From: Microbulbifer sp. TB1203
GTDB lineage: Bacteria > Pseudomonadota > Gammaproteobacteria > Pseudomonadales > Cellvibrionaceae
Direction: 5' to 3'
Assembly: GCF_030997045.1 (NCBI RefSeq)
Contig: NZ_CP116899.1
Span: 62,001 to 126,000, forward strand
Length of the DNA stretch: 64,000 bases
The notes beneath the pieces were generated by a model. The model was not told where the DNA came from, did not search any database, and saw only the letters and a list, made by a program, of their open reading frames with translations. This document shows, piece after piece, positions 1 through 8,878 of the stretch (position 1 is the stretch's first letter; each line of letters begins with the position of its first letter). Position numbers and translations under genes: made by a program.

Positions 1-7
1 CGCCCAC

Positions 8-2479
8 ATGAAACCTGCCCCGCTGTCGCCGGATCAACTGTATCAGCACTGTCCCCTGGAGTGGCTTGAGCTGGAGCCGGCGGCGGAGAAAGCCGTGGAG
101 AGCCGGCCGTTCGGTCAGGACCGGGCCCTGGAGGCGCTGGATTTCGCGGTGGATATGCCTGGTGGCGGTTATAACCTCTATGTTGCAGGCTCCGTGGGGC
201 TGGGCAAGCACTCGCTGGTTAACAAACGGGTCTCCGCCTGGGCGAAGCAGCGGGAGCCCGCATCCGATCTCTGCTACATCCACAATTTCAAAGAGGAACA
301 CCGGCCCCGGGCGCTGGTCCTGCCTGCCGGTACGGCGCACCAACTACAGCGCGACACCGAGAATTTACTGGAGCATTTGCTGACCGCCATTCCCGATATT
401 TTCCGGAGCGACGAATACCGCGCCCGCCATGATGAGCTCAAGCAGCAACTGGAGGACCGCGAGGAGAAGGCCCTGGGCAAACTGTCAGACCGCGCCAAAG
501 ATCTCGGTATCGGCGTGATGAGGACACCCTCCGGCTATACCATCGGGCCGCTGATCGACGGTGAATTTATCAGCCCGAAGAAATTTTCCGAACTGCCGGA
601 AGAGGAGCAGGAGCGGCTCAAGGAAAATATCGAAAAGGTCAACAGCGATCTCAAGGAAACCCTCGGGCGCGCGTTGCGCTGGCACGAGAAACTGACCAGG
701 GAACTCAAGCGGCTGGATCGCGAATTTCTGCACCTGACCCTGGATGAGCGGATCGACTGGCTGCTCCAGCGCTACCAGGGGCTGGGCCATGTCCAGGAGT
801 TTATCCGGAGCATCAAGCACGAGGCGATCGAAAATGCCGACGACTTTCGCGCTGCCGGCGAACGCGGGGAAAAGGAAGGCATTTCTCTCGGCAAGCTGAT
901 CCACTCGCCGGAATTTACCCGCTTTCGCGTCAATGTCCTGGTGGATAATGAGAGGGCCGAAGGGGTGCCGGTAGTCTACGAGGACAATCCCATCTACACC
1001 AACCTGCTCGGGCGGATCGAACACGAGTCGCAGATGGGTACCCTGTCCACCAACTTTATGCTGATCCAGGGGGGTGCCCTGCACCGGGCCAACGGCGGTT
1101 GCCTGATCCTGGATGCCCGCCGCCTGCTGATGACACCTTTCGTGTGGGAGACCCTGAAGCGGGCCCTGCGCTCCGCGGAGATCCGCATCCAGCCCCTGGA
1201 GTTGCAGATGGGCCTGTTGTCCACCATCACCCTGGAGCCGGAACCCATACCCCTGGATGTCACCGTGGTGCTGATCGGCGAACGCTGGCTGTACTACCTG
1301 CTGAAGACCTACGATCCGGAGTTCAGCCAGCTGTTCAAGGTCTTCGCCGACTTCTCCGAGGACATTACCCGCGAGCGCGACAGCGTGGCCGCCTATGCGC
1401 GGCAGATGCTCGCCCTGGCCAAGCGGGAAAAATTGCGGCCGCTGTCTAAAGAGGCGGTCGCGCGGGTGATCGAGCAGGCGGCGCGTCTCGCCGGGGATGC
1501 AAAAAAACTGTCCCTGCACCGCGGGCAACTGGTCGAACTGCTGCGCGAGGCGGATTATTTCTGCCGCCGGGAAGAGAGCGGGCAGGTGGGCAGGGCGCAT
1601 GTGCAACAGGCCATAGAGCGGCGGGAATACCGCCAGCGCCAGCTGCAGGAGCGGCTGCAGGAGGCGATCGAGCGGGACATCCTGATGATCGATGTGGCCG
1701 GCGAACAGGTGGCCCAGGTCAACGGCCTTTCCATCATCCCGCTGGGGGACACCGCCTTCGGTCGGCCCGCGCGGATCACCGCCACCGCGCGCCTGGGCAG
1801 TGGCAAGATGGTGGACATAGAGCGGGAATCGGAACTGGGCGGGCCGCTGCACTCCAAGGGCGTATTGATACTGGGCGCCTTCCTCGCCAACCGCTACGCC
1901 CCGTCGCAGCCGCTGTCTCTATCCGTCAGCCTGGTGTTCGAGCAGTCCTACGGTCCCGTGGACGGCGACAGTGCCTCCCTGGCGGAACTCTGTGCGCTGC
2001 TGTCCGCCATCGCCCGGGTGCCGCTGCGGCAGTGCTATGCGGTGACCGGCTCCGTCAACCAGCTCGGACAGGTGCAGGCGGTGGGCGGCGTCAACGAAAA
2101 AATCGAGGGCTTCTTTGAACTCTGCCGGGCGCGGGGGCTGGATGGCACCCAGGGTGTGATTATTCCCGCGGCCAATATCCAGCACCTGATGCTCAAGCAG
2201 GAGGTGGTCGAAGCGGCGCGTGAGAAAAAATTCTCCATCTGCGCGGTGAAGGAAGTGGACGAAGCGCTGGCCCTGCTCACCGGCCTGGAAGTGGGCCGCG
2301 CAGACAAGCGGGGGGCGTTCCCGGAGCACTCCTTCAACGGGCGGGTTCAGCAGCGATTGCACGAACTGGAGGAAACCCGTTCCCACCTGCTGCGCCGCGA
2401 GCTGGAATCGGAAGCCCTGCCGCCGCCGCCGGTAAAGGGAAACGGAGAGGACACTCCCGGCCGCGACCGCTACGAGTAA
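8..2479 (+). CDS. LonB-like ATP-dependent protease (Lon family AAA protease)
   Basis: An 823-residue protein of the Lon-related family with an N-terminal AAA-like ATPase region and a C-terminal S16 peptidase domain. A P-loop-like motif (GSVGLGKHS) lies near residue 60. The middle (about 130-280) is charged and coiled-coil-like. The peptidase carries the Ser-Lys dyad: Ser655 in GPVDGDSASLAE and Lys698 in GGVNEKIEGF, 43 residues apart as in classical Lon. Family members are cytosolic ATP-dependent proteases of misfolded or regulatory proteins; the substrate is unknown here. The ATG at 8 is near the window edge, so an upstream start is not excluded. The last about 15 codons belong to a segment duplicated about 1.9 kb downstream, after the hsdM remnant. 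Confidence 0.92.
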   Translation: MKPAPLSPDQLYQHCPLEWLELEPAAEKAVESRPFGQDRALEALDFAVDMPGGGYNLYVAGSVGLGKHSLVNKRVSAWAKQREPASDLCYIHNFKEEHRPRALVLPAGTAHQLQRDTENLLEHLLTAIPDIFRSDEYRARHDELKQQLEDREEKALGKLSDRAKDLGIGVMRTPSGYTIGPLIDGEFISPKKFSELPEEEQERLKENIEKVNSDLKETLGRALRWHEKLTRELKRLDREFLHLTLDERIDWLLQRYQGLGHVQEFIRSIKHEAIENADDFRAAGERGEKEGISLGKLIHSPEFTRFRVNVLVDNERAEGVPVVYEDNPIYTNLLGRIEHESQMGTLSTNFMLIQGGALHRANGGCLILDARRLLMTPFVWETLKRALRSAEIRIQPLELQMGLLSTITLEPEPIPLDVTVVLIGERWLYYLLKTYDPEFSQLFKVFADFSEDITRERDSVAAYARQMLALAKREKLRPLSKEAVARVIEQAARLAGDAKKLSLHRGQLVELLREADYFCRREESGQVGRAHVQQAIERREYRQRQLQERLQEAIERDILMIDVAGEQVAQVNGLSIIPLGDTAFGRPARITATARLGSGKMVDIERESELGGPLHSKGVLILGAFLANRYAPSQPLSLSVSLVFEQSYGPVDGDSASLAELCALLSAIARVPLRQCYAVTGSVNQLGQVQAVGGVNEKIEGFFELCRARGLDGTQGVIIPAANIQHLMLKQEVVEAAREKKFSICAVKEVDEALALLTGLEVGRADKRGAFPEHSFNGRVQQRLHELEETRSHLLRRELESEALPPPPVKGNGEDTPGRDRYE

Positions 2480-2686
2480 TTCCGCCGGCTGCCGTATTGT
2501 AGGAGCGGCCGCTGGCCGTGATCGGACTTGTCGCCATCGAGATTCGATCGCGGGCATGGCCCGCTCCTACAGGAAGGCGAAAGACTGAAGCCTGATTCAT
2601 TTCCGTAACCACTCTTTTAACCTTCCCCCCCCGGGACCGCGGAGCTCCAGCTCCGCAGCTCCACCTCGCTGGCGCCCCCGGTGCCG
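2428..2686. repeat. Imperfect direct repeat, copy 1 (lon 3' end plus flank)
   Basis: This segment spans the last codons of the Lon-like gene, a palindromic element and a GC-rich tail. It matches 4388-4616 in order: GGTAAAGGGAAACGG, CCGCTACGAGTAATTCC, a palindromic repeat, GAAGCCTGATTCA, TCTTTTAACC, CTCCAGCTCCGCAG and CCCCGGTGCCG. The two copies bracket the DUF4143 ATPase gene and a broken hsdM fragment. This could come from insertion with duplication, or from a tandem duplication followed by replacement of the intervening DNA. Confidence 0.85.
2498..2571. repeat. Palindromic repeat family A (intergenic copy)
   Basis: An imperfect inverted repeat starting TGTAGGAGCGG and ending CCGCTCCTACA, with inner arms around GATCGCGGGCATGG. 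Seven intergenic copies lie in this window (also 4455, 8738, 9863, 21779, 46586 and 63390), and left-half copies occur inside NRPS genes. It sits just after the lon stop codon and could form a transcript 3' hairpin. It is REP/MITE-like; no transposase is visible nearby. Confidence 0.85.
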
Positions 2687-2721
2687 AGATCTGTCTGACC
2701 AACCGGCCACCACCAGTCAAA

Positions 2722-2803
2722 TTTACACTTGGCCGAAACCATTCTTTCATTTGGACGAGCATTTCCTTTCATCTGGACGAACCCTTGTTTACACTTGGTC
2801 GCC
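2722..2803. promoter_or_regulatory. Four phased direct repeats upstream of the DUF4143 ATPase
   Basis: Four related motifs start at 2722, 2745, 2767 and 2788: TTTACACTTGGCCGA, TTTCATTTGGACGA, TTTCATCTGGACGA and TTTACACTTGGTCG. Spacing of 21-23 bp is about two helical turns. The array ends 33 bp before the ATG at 2837. It may be an operator for a DNA-binding protein, or multiple transposase-binding sites left from the end of a lost insertion sequence. The repeats are seen directly; both functions are inference. Confidence 0.6.
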
Positions 2804-2836
2804 CATAAGTAGCGAAAACCCGCGCCAGAACCAGCC

Positions 2837-4102
2837 ATGGATAACCCCATCTACGACAGGTACGCCGAAACGGCACTGCAGGAAGCCCTGAGAGATACCC
2901 CTGTCGTGCTCATCCACGGACCCCGGCAAAGCGGCAAAACCACCCTGGCCCGCGGCCTGGGCGAGCGGTGGGGTTACCGCTACATCACCTTCGACGACGA
3001 CAACCAATTGCAGGCAGCCAAGGCCGATCCGGTGGGCTTCGTCCAGAGCCTGCCGGACAAGGCCATTCTGGATGAAATCCAGCGCGCCCCCGAACTGTTC
3101 ACCAGCATCAAAGCCAGTGTCGATAGCAACCGCACCCCCGGGCGCTTTATCCTCACCGGCTCCACCAATGTGCTGTTGCTGCCCAAACTGGCCGACTCCC
3201 TCGCCGGCCGTATGGAGATCATCCGCCTGCGCCCACTGGCACAGTGCGAAATTGCCGGCGAAAAGCCGACTTTCCTCGAACAGCTGTTCAATGCCGACTT
3301 GGCAGCCACCGCAAAGCGAAGCAACTATCCGCGCCTGGGCGATTCCCTGGCGGAAATCCTCTGCCGCGGCGGCTATCCCGCAGCCATTGCCCGCGACACA
3401 GCCAGGCGGCAAAGGGCCTGGTACCGGGACTACATCAGCACCCTGATACAGCGGGACGTGCAGGAAATAGCCCGCATCCACAACCTGGACATCCTGCCCA
3501 AGCTGATCACCCTCGCCGCTGGCCAAACGGCGCGCTTGTTCATCGCCTCAGATCTCGCCGCCCCTTTTGCCATCAGCCGACCCACCATCCGCGAATACCT
3601 GGCGCTGCTGGAACAGCTGTTCCTGATCGAGCAACTCCAGCCCTGGCACAACAACCGGCTCAGCCGCCTGATCAAAACCCCGAAAATGCATCTCGCGGAC
3701 ACCGGTCTCGCCTGTGCCCTGCTGGGCGTCAACAGCCAGGCCCTTTGGGGAGACAAGGCGCTGCTCGGCCAGGTGCTGGAGACCTTCGTCTATCAGGAAC
3801 TGCGCAAATACGCGGATTGGCACGAAGAAAACCTGGCTTTCTATCACTTCCGCAACAAGGACAAAGTGGAGGTGGATATCGTCATCGAACAGAGCCGGCA
3901 ACTGGCCGGCATAGAAATCAAGGCCGCCGCCACCGTCACCCAAAGTGATTTCAAAGGCCTGAATAAACTGAAAGATGCCTGCGGCAAACAGTTTGCCGCA
4001 GGTGTGGTGTTTTACGATGGGGAAAACATACTGCCCTTTGGCGAGCGGCTGTTCGCCGTTCCGGTCAGTGTGCTGACCCCCAAATTTGAAAGCAGTAACT
4101 AA
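2837..4102 (+). CDS. AAA ATPase with DUF4143 (ATP-binding protein)
   Basis: A 421-residue protein of the widespread AAA_14/DUF4143 family. The Walker A motif is GPRQSGKTT near residues 28-36, followed by an AAA core (LDEIQ, then FILTGSTN). The C-terminal DUF4143 half ends in a restriction-endonuclease-like region (VEVDIVIEQ...IEIKAAAT). Family role is poorly defined; members are often mobile accessory genes. The gene lies in a 1.7-kb segment flanked by duplicated lon 3' ends, and its stop overlaps the ATG of an hsdM remnant (TAATG), suggesting it arrived with defence-island DNA. Confidence 0.88.
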   Translation: MDNPIYDRYAETALQEALRDTPVVLIHGPRQSGKTTLARGLGERWGYRYITFDDDNQLQAAKADPVGFVQSLPDKAILDEIQRAPELFTSIKASVDSNRTPGRFILTGSTNVLLLPKLADSLAGRMEIIRLRPLAQCEIAGEKPTFLEQLFNADLAATAKRSNYPRLGDSLAEILCRGGYPAAIARDTARRQRAWYRDYISTLIQRDVQEIARIHNLDILPKLITLAAGQTARLFIASDLAAPFAISRPTIREYLALLEQLFLIEQLQPWHNNRLSRLIKTPKMHLADTGLACALLGVNSQALWGDKALLGQVLETFVYQELRKYADWHEENLAFYHFRNKDKVEVDIVIEQSRQLAGIEIKAAATVTQSDFKGLNKLKDACGKQFAAGVVFYDGENILPFGERLFAVPVSVLTPKFESSN

Positions 4103-4388
4103 TGAACGCAGAACAACTGAAATAATTGGAAAACGACCCCTGGGCCGCGGCCGACAACCTGCGCGCCAACAGCGATCTCAAATCCAGTGAATACGCCACC
4201 CCGGTGCTGGGGGCTGATCTTCCTCAAGTTCGCCGACAACGAATACGCCGCCGAAGATGCCATAATCAAGGAACACGCCAAACTCAAGGGTACTCGGCGG
4301 AAAAAAACCATCAGCGATATCGCTATCGAAAAGTGTGGTTTCTACCTGCCGGGCCGCCGCACCTGGGACCTGAGCAAGATAAACTTTG
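4102..4388 (+). pseudogene. hsdM: Truncated, frameshifted remnant of type I restriction-modification hsdM
   Basis: Reading from ATG 4102 gives MNAEQLK, then an in-frame TAA at 4123. Reading continues as ENDPWAAADNLRAN and SSEYATPVLG; one extra base in the G run near 4208-4214 then shifts the frame to LIFLKFADNEYAAEDA and later KCGFYLPGRRTWD. These match the N-terminal region of HsdM methyltransferases (W.AAD.LR, Y...VLGLIFLK, YLP..ARWD). Only about 90 of about 500 codons remain. The fragment ends exactly where the second lon 3'-end copy begins, so it was cut by recombination. No HsdS or HsdR is present. Confidence 0.8.
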
Positions 4389-4616
4389 CCGGTAAAGGGA
4401 AACGGCGAGGATACGCCGGGCCGGGACCGCTACGAGTAATTCCTTCCAGCAAACTGTAGAAGCGGCCCATGGCCGGGGTCCGCTTCCCAGTTGACACCAG
4501 ACTCTGATCTCGGCCATGGGCCGCTCCTACAGAAGCCTGATTCACTTCCGAAAACAGTCTTTTAACCCGCGGAACTCCAGCTCCGCAGTTCCCACCTCGT
4601 CGGCGCCCCGGTGCCG
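4388..4616. repeat. Imperfect direct repeat, copy 2 (duplicated lon 3' end and flank)
   Basis: The diverged second copy of 2428-2686. It keeps GGTAAAGGGAAACGG, the former lon stop context (CTACGAGTAATTCC), an internal family A palindrome and the GC-rich tail, but no open lon frame upstream. It directly follows the hsdM fragment. Confidence 0.85.
4455..4531. repeat. Palindromic repeat family A (inside direct-repeat copy 2)
   Basis: Starts TGTAGAAGCGGCCCATGG and ends CCATGGGCCGCTCCTACA. The positional counterpart of 2498-2571, it shows that the palindrome predates the duplication, or that both copies were later converted independently. Confidence 0.75.
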
Positions 4617-4617
4617 C

Positions 4618-4676
4618 GTAGGGTGCGCCGTGCGCACCGGCCCGGGCGCTATTTCCGCGCGCGCGGCGCACTCTAC
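4618..4676. repeat. Palindromic repeat family D
   Basis: Arms GTAGGGTGCGCCG and CGGCGCACTCTAC enclose a GC-rich core (TGCGCACCGG). The same family lies at 17883-17956. It is absent at the matching point of direct-repeat copy 1 (after CCCCGGTGCCG at 2686), so it appears to have inserted after the duplication. Confidence 0.75.
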
Positions 4677-4878
4677 AGCAGCTGTTACCCACCACTTGAA
4701 CTTTTCCCAACTGCCCCTATCTAACCGCCCATCACTCGTTTGAGCTTTGTTTTTACCGGAATAAGAGCAATGGTTTCCTCGACTGACAAGCGCCTCGCGG
4801 CCCGTCCTCCGCCGCGCTGAGCCCGCCATTCCGCAGTTACCCGGAGAAGAATAAACCGTAGAAAAAAAGGAGGACATC

Positions 4879-5817
4879 GTGCTGGAAGTCAGCAACCTCA
4901 GCCGTTGCTACGGCGCCTTCAAGGCCGTGGACAACGTCAGCTTCGCCATTGGCAAGGGCGAGATCGTCGGTCTGTTGGGACACAACGGCGCCGGCAAAAC
5001 CACCATCATGAAAATGCTCAGCGGCTACCTGGAACCGGACGCCGGCGGCGTGCGCATGGACGGCCTGGATCTGGCCGTCCATACCAAACGCATCCAGCGC
5101 CAATTGGGTTACCTGCCGGAAAACCTGCCCCTCTACGGGGAACTGAGCGTGGCGGACTACCTGGATTACGCCGCCGACCTCAAGGGCCTCAGCGGCGACG
5201 AAAAACGCGCGGAGATCCGACGCGCCATAGCCGCCACCCAACTGGCGGCCAAACTGGATTCCCCCATCAACACCTTGTCCCGCGGCTTCAAGCAGCGGGT
5301 GGGCGTGGCCCAGGCGGTTCTCGGCCAGCCCAGGCTGCTGATTCTCGACGAGCCCACCAACGGCCTGGACCCGAGCCAGACCCAGCAGATGCGCGAGCTG
5401 ATCCGCGAAATCTCCCGGGAGGCCACGGTGATCCTCTCCACCCATATCCTGCAGGAGGTGGACGCGCTCTGCGATCGGGTGCTGATCGTCAGCGCCGGTC
5501 GGCTGGCGGTGGACGAGCGCCTGGACGCGCTGCGCCGCGGCAACCGGCTATTGCTGGAGGCCAGTGCCGCGCCCGGCATCGCGGAGATCGATGGCGTCGC
5601 TTCGGTGGAGGACGGGGGCAAGGGCCACTACTGCATCGCCCTGGAGGCGGATGCCAATCCGCGCGCGGTGGGTGCCGCCGTCGCCAGCGCGGTAGTGCAG
5701 GGCGGCGGAGAACTCTACCGGCTGCAGCCGGAGCAGCGGGACCTGGAGACCCTGTTCCGGGAGGTGAACGAGAAGGCCGCGGTCAACGGGAAGGAGGAGC
5801 TGAGCCATGCCGCATAA
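4879..5817 (+). CDS. ABC transporter ATP-binding protein, GldA-like
   Basis: A 312-residue ABC ATPase: Walker A GHNGAGKTT (about residues 35-43), a signature variant LSRGFKQRV, and Walker B LLILDEPTNGLD. The C-terminal extension (about 220-300) is typical of ABC-2 type GldA-like proteins. The GTG start is chosen because AAGGAGG lies 4 bases upstream. Its 3' end overlaps the next gene by 11 bp, so it is translationally coupled to the GldF-GldG-type permease; a DUF4340 protein follows. The substrate is unknown. In Bacteroidetes the set is linked to gliding, which should not be assumed here. Confidence 0.9.
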   Translation: MLEVSNLSRCYGAFKAVDNVSFAIGKGEIVGLLGHNGAGKTTIMKMLSGYLEPDAGGVRMDGLDLAVHTKRIQRQLGYLPENLPLYGELSVADYLDYAADLKGLSGDEKRAEIRRAIAATQLAAKLDSPINTLSRGFKQRVGVAQAVLGQPRLLILDEPTNGLDPSQTQQMRELIREISREATVILSTHILQEVDALCDRVLIVSAGRLAVDERLDALRRGNRLLLEASAAPGIAEIDGVASVEDGGKGHYCIALEADANPRAVGAAVASAVVQGGGELYRLQPEQRDLETLFREVNEKAAVNGKEELSHAA

Positions 5818-8698
5818 CAATCTGTCTCACGGTTCCCTGGTGCGCCGAATCGCCGCCAAGGAAATCACTCTGTTTTTCGCTTCGCCCATCGCCTATCTGT
5901 TTTTGGCCAGCTTTGCGGCCATCGGCCTGTTCGTTTTTTTCTGGGGGGAGGCGTTCTTCTCACGCAATATCGCCGACGTTCGCCCGCTGTTCGAGTGGAT
6001 GCCGCTGCTGCTGATTTTTCTGTGCGCGGCGTTGACCATGCGCCTGTGGAGCGAGGAACGGCGCAGCGGCACCCTGGAGCATGTGCTCACCCAGCCCGCG
6101 GGGCTGTGGCATTTCGTGCTGGGCAAGTTTGCCGCCTGCCTGGCGCTGCTGGCCATTGCGCTGCTCATTACCCTGCCGCTGCCGGTCACGGTTTCGCTGA
6201 TGGGCGAACTGGACTGGGGGCCGGTGTGGGCCGGCTATCTCGCCACCTTCCTGCTGGGTGCCGCCTATCTCAGCATCGGCCTGTTCGTATCCGCGCGGGC
6301 CAACAACCAGATAGTGAGCCTGATCCTGGCCTCGGCCCTGTGCGGCTTCTTCTATTTGCTGGGCTCGCCGCTGGTCACCGGATTCTTCGGCAACACCGCC
6401 GCCGAATGGCTGCGACTGCTGGGCACCGGCTCGCGCTTCGACGCCATCACCCGCGGGGTGATCGACCTGCGCGACCTCTATTACTACCTGAGCATGGTCG
6501 CGGTATTTCTCGCCCTCAACACCCTGGTGCTGGAGCGCGAGCGCTGGTCCGCGGGCGGTGACGCCGGTAATCGCAACCGCTGGCGCGCGGTCACCGCGCT
6601 GCTGGTGGCCAACGCCCTGGGGGCCAACCTGTGGCTGGGTCAGGTGCACGGCCTGCGCGTGGACGCCACCCGCGGCAACCTCTATTCCATCTCCCCGGCC
6701 ACCCGCCAGTACCTGGACCAGCTGCAGGAGCCGCTGCTGATCCGCGGCTACTTCAGCGCCAAGACCCACCCGCTGCTCTCGCCGCTGGTGCCGCAGATGC
6801 GCGACCTGCTGCGGGAATACCAGGTGGCCGGCGGCGGCAAGGTACGGGTGGAGTTCGTGGACCCGGCGCGGGAACCGGAACTGGAAAAGGAGGCCAACCA
6901 GAAATACGGCATAGCGCCGGTGCCCCTGCAGGTGGCGGACCGCTACCAGGCCTCCATCGTCAGCTCCTACTTCGATGTGCTGGTGCAGTACGGCGACGAA
7001 TTCCAGGTGCTGGGCTTCCGCGACCTGATCGAAGTGAAGGCGGCCAGCGAGGCGGATATCGACGTGCAACTGCGCAACCCGGAACTGGACGTCACCCGCG
7101 CCATCCGCAAGGTGCTGCACGGCTACCAGGCCGGCGGCAACCTGTTCGATACGGTAAAGGGCGAACTGGTGTTCAACGCCTATGTGTCCGCGGACGAAAA
7201 TCTGCCGCAGCAGTTGGTGGAGTTCAAGAGCGCGGTGCACGAAGTGACAGAAAAGCTGCAGACAGACGCCCGCGGGCGGCTGCAGGTGCGCTTTATCGAC
7301 CCGGATGCGGAAGGCGGCGCGGTGGCCAAACAGATCGCCGACGACTACGGCTTCCAGCCGATGGCCGCGGGCCTGTTCAGCGCCGATACCTTCTATTTCT
7401 ACCTGACCCTGGGACGCGGTGATCAGGTGGTACAGATTCCGCTGGACGACCTGAAGAAGGAGACACTGGAGCGCAACCTGGAGGCGGGCATCAAGCGCTT
7501 TGCCAGCGGGTTTACCAAGACAGTGGCCCTGGTGACCCCACCCGGCGATGCCATGCACGGGCAGTTCGGCATGGGCGGGCCCAGCTTCAGCCAGTTGGAA
7601 AACCTGCTCGGCGCCGAGCTGAATATCGAGCGCGAGGACCTGAGCGACGGCCGGGTATCCGGCGCCGCGGATATCCTGCTGCTGCTCGCGCCGAAAAACC
7701 TGGATGAGAAGCAGCTGTTCGCGGTGGACCAGTTCCTGATGCAGGGCGGCACCGTGGTCGCCGCCACCTCGCCCTATAGCGCCAGCCTCAGCAACCGCAG
7801 CCTGAGCCTGTCCCCGGTGACCAGCGGCCTGGAAAAATGGCTCGCCCACAACGGCCTCGACATCGACAAGAAACTGGTACTGGACCCGCAGAACAGCGCC
7901 TTTCCCGTGCCGGTCAGCCGCAATATCGGCGGCTTCCAGATGCAGGAGCTGCGCATGCTCGACTACCCCTATTTCGTCGACGTGCGCGGAGAGGGACTGA
8001 ACGGCGGCAGCCCCATCACCGCCGGCCTGCCCCAGGCCACCCTGAGCTGGGCATCGCCCATCCGCGTGGACAGGGAGAAGCAGGGCGGACGCCAGGTCAC
8101 CGAACTGCTGAAAAGCTCCGCGGGCAGCTGGCTGTCCACTTCCACCGATGTGATGCCGCGGCTGGAAAACGGCGCGGTCAGCGGTTTCAAACCGCAAGGG
8201 GAGCAGGGCGCGCAACTGCTCGGTGTGATCAGCGCCGGCCGGTTCGATTCCTACTTCGCCGGCAAGACTTCGCCATTGGCGGCACAGGAAGAGACTGAGG
8301 AGGAGAACGCGGAGGAGAAAGCCGGCGAGCTGGAGACCCTGCCGTCGCTGATCGGCCGTTCGCCGGAATCCGCGCGCATTATTCTCTTCTCGTCCAACGA
8401 TTTCCTGCGCGACCAGGTGGTGCGCATGAGTGGCTCCGCGGCGGGCAGTGAATACCTGAACACCCTGCAGCTGCTGGCCAACAGTGTGGACTGGGCGCTG
8501 GAGGATGCGGGGCTGCTGAGCATTCGTTCCCGCAGCCACTTCAACCGCACCCTGCCACCCATGGAACACGGTACCCAGTTGTTCTGGGAATACTTGAACT
8601 ATATCTGTGCCGCCCTCGCCCTGGCGCTGGTGGCGATTGTGCAGCAGCTGCGCAAGCGCGCGCGGCAGAGCCGCTACCGTCAACTGCTCGCGGGATAG
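5807..8698 (+). CDS. Fused ABC-2 permease / GldG-type auxiliary protein
   Basis: A 963-residue inner-membrane protein. The first about 245 residues form an ABC-2 permease with six hydrophobic segments (LFFASPIAYLFLASF..., LLLIFLCAALTMRLW). A further segment near 265-285 anchors a large periplasmic GldG-like region (about 290-900) with the Gldg motifs (VDATRGNLYSIS, IRGYFSAKTHP, RVEFVDPA). A final membrane segment precedes a basic tail (QQLRKRARQSRYRQ). In many genomes GldF and GldG are separate; here they are one chain. An acidic low-complexity stretch (EETEEENAEEKAGELE) lies near 825-840. It is the partner of the ATPase at 4879 and the DUF4340 protein at 8879. Confidence 0.88.
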   Translation: MPHNNLSHGSLVRRIAAKEITLFFASPIAYLFLASFAAIGLFVFFWGEAFFSRNIADVRPLFEWMPLLLIFLCAALTMRLWSEERRSGTLEHVLTQPAGLWHFVLGKFAACLALLAIALLITLPLPVTVSLMGELDWGPVWAGYLATFLLGAAYLSIGLFVSARANNQIVSLILASALCGFFYLLGSPLVTGFFGNTAAEWLRLLGTGSRFDAITRGVIDLRDLYYYLSMVAVFLALNTLVLERERWSAGGDAGNRNRWRAVTALLVANALGANLWLGQVHGLRVDATRGNLYSISPATRQYLDQLQEPLLIRGYFSAKTHPLLSPLVPQMRDLLREYQVAGGGKVRVEFVDPAREPELEKEANQKYGIAPVPLQVADRYQASIVSSYFDVLVQYGDEFQVLGFRDLIEVKAASEADIDVQLRNPELDVTRAIRKVLHGYQAGGNLFDTVKGELVFNAYVSADENLPQQLVEFKSAVHEVTEKLQTDARGRLQVRFIDPDAEGGAVAKQIADDYGFQPMAAGLFSADTFYFYLTLGRGDQVVQIPLDDLKKETLERNLEAGIKRFASGFTKTVALVTPPGDAMHGQFGMGGPSFSQLENLLGAELNIEREDLSDGRVSGAADILLLLAPKNLDEKQLFAVDQFLMQGGTVVAATSPYSASLSNRSLSLSPVTSGLEKWLAHNGLDIDKKLVLDPQNSAFPVPVSRNIGGFQMQELRMLDYPYFVDVRGEGLNGGSPITAGLPQATLSWASPIRVDREKQGGRQVTELLKSSAGSWLSTSTDVMPRLENGAVSGFKPQGEQGAQLLGVISAGRFDSYFAGKTSPLAAQEETEEENAEEKAGELETLPSLIGRSPESARIILFSSNDFLRDQVVRMSGSAAGSEYLNTLQLLANSVDWALEDAGLLSIRSRSHFNRTLPPMEHGTQLFWEYLNYICAALALALVAIVQQLRKRARQSRYRQLLAG

Positions 8699-8737
8699 GG
8701 GGCGACGCGGCGAAATCAACAGGTAACCGCTCACCCC

Positions 8738-8810
8738 TGTAGGAGCGGGCCATGCCCGCGAACAGAGCCCGATCGCGGGCATGTCGGATGGCCGCCCCGC
8801 CGCTCCTACA
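8738..8810. repeat. Palindromic repeat family A
   Basis: TGTAGGAGCGGGCCATGCCC opens and CCGCTCCTACA closes this element between the permease and DUF4340 genes. The right arm carries an extra GGATGGCCGCCCCG, like the long-arm variant at 9863. Confidence 0.8.
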
Positions 8811-8878
8811 GGGTGGCTCGCTTAAGCCAATGCAGGTTCCCTATGAGTGAGTAGTTACAAATTAGAAGGAAAAAACCC

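Larger units (their letters stand above)
2480..2836. other. Intergenic region between lon-like gene and DUF4143 ATPase
   Basis: A 357-bp non-coding stretch. It holds palindrome A, a GC-rich hairpin-prone tail (CGGAGCTCCAGCTCCG) and four phased copies of a short motif just before the ATPase start. No convincing small gene was seen. Confidence 0.7.
4389..4878. other. 490-bp non-coding stretch before the Gld-type ABC operon
   Basis: Contains direct-repeat copy 2, a family A palindrome and a family D palindrome (4618-4676). The last 200 bp are without recognisable genes, apart from the strong Shine-Dalgarno AAGGAGG at 4868-4874 serving the GTG at 4879. Confidence 0.7.

Noticed and set aside
485..1852. 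455-codon minus-strand frame opposite the Lon-like gene
   Set aside because: Complement shadow of a clear protease gene; low-complexity composition, no family.
2837..4102. Transposase for the palindromic repeats
   Set aside because: The protein is a DUF4143 ATPase with no DDE, HUH or Y1 motif.
5960..8782. 940-codon minus-strand frame opposite the Gld permease
   Set aside because: Long open frames opposite GC-rich genes are expected from codon bias; the plus-strand protein is recognisable.
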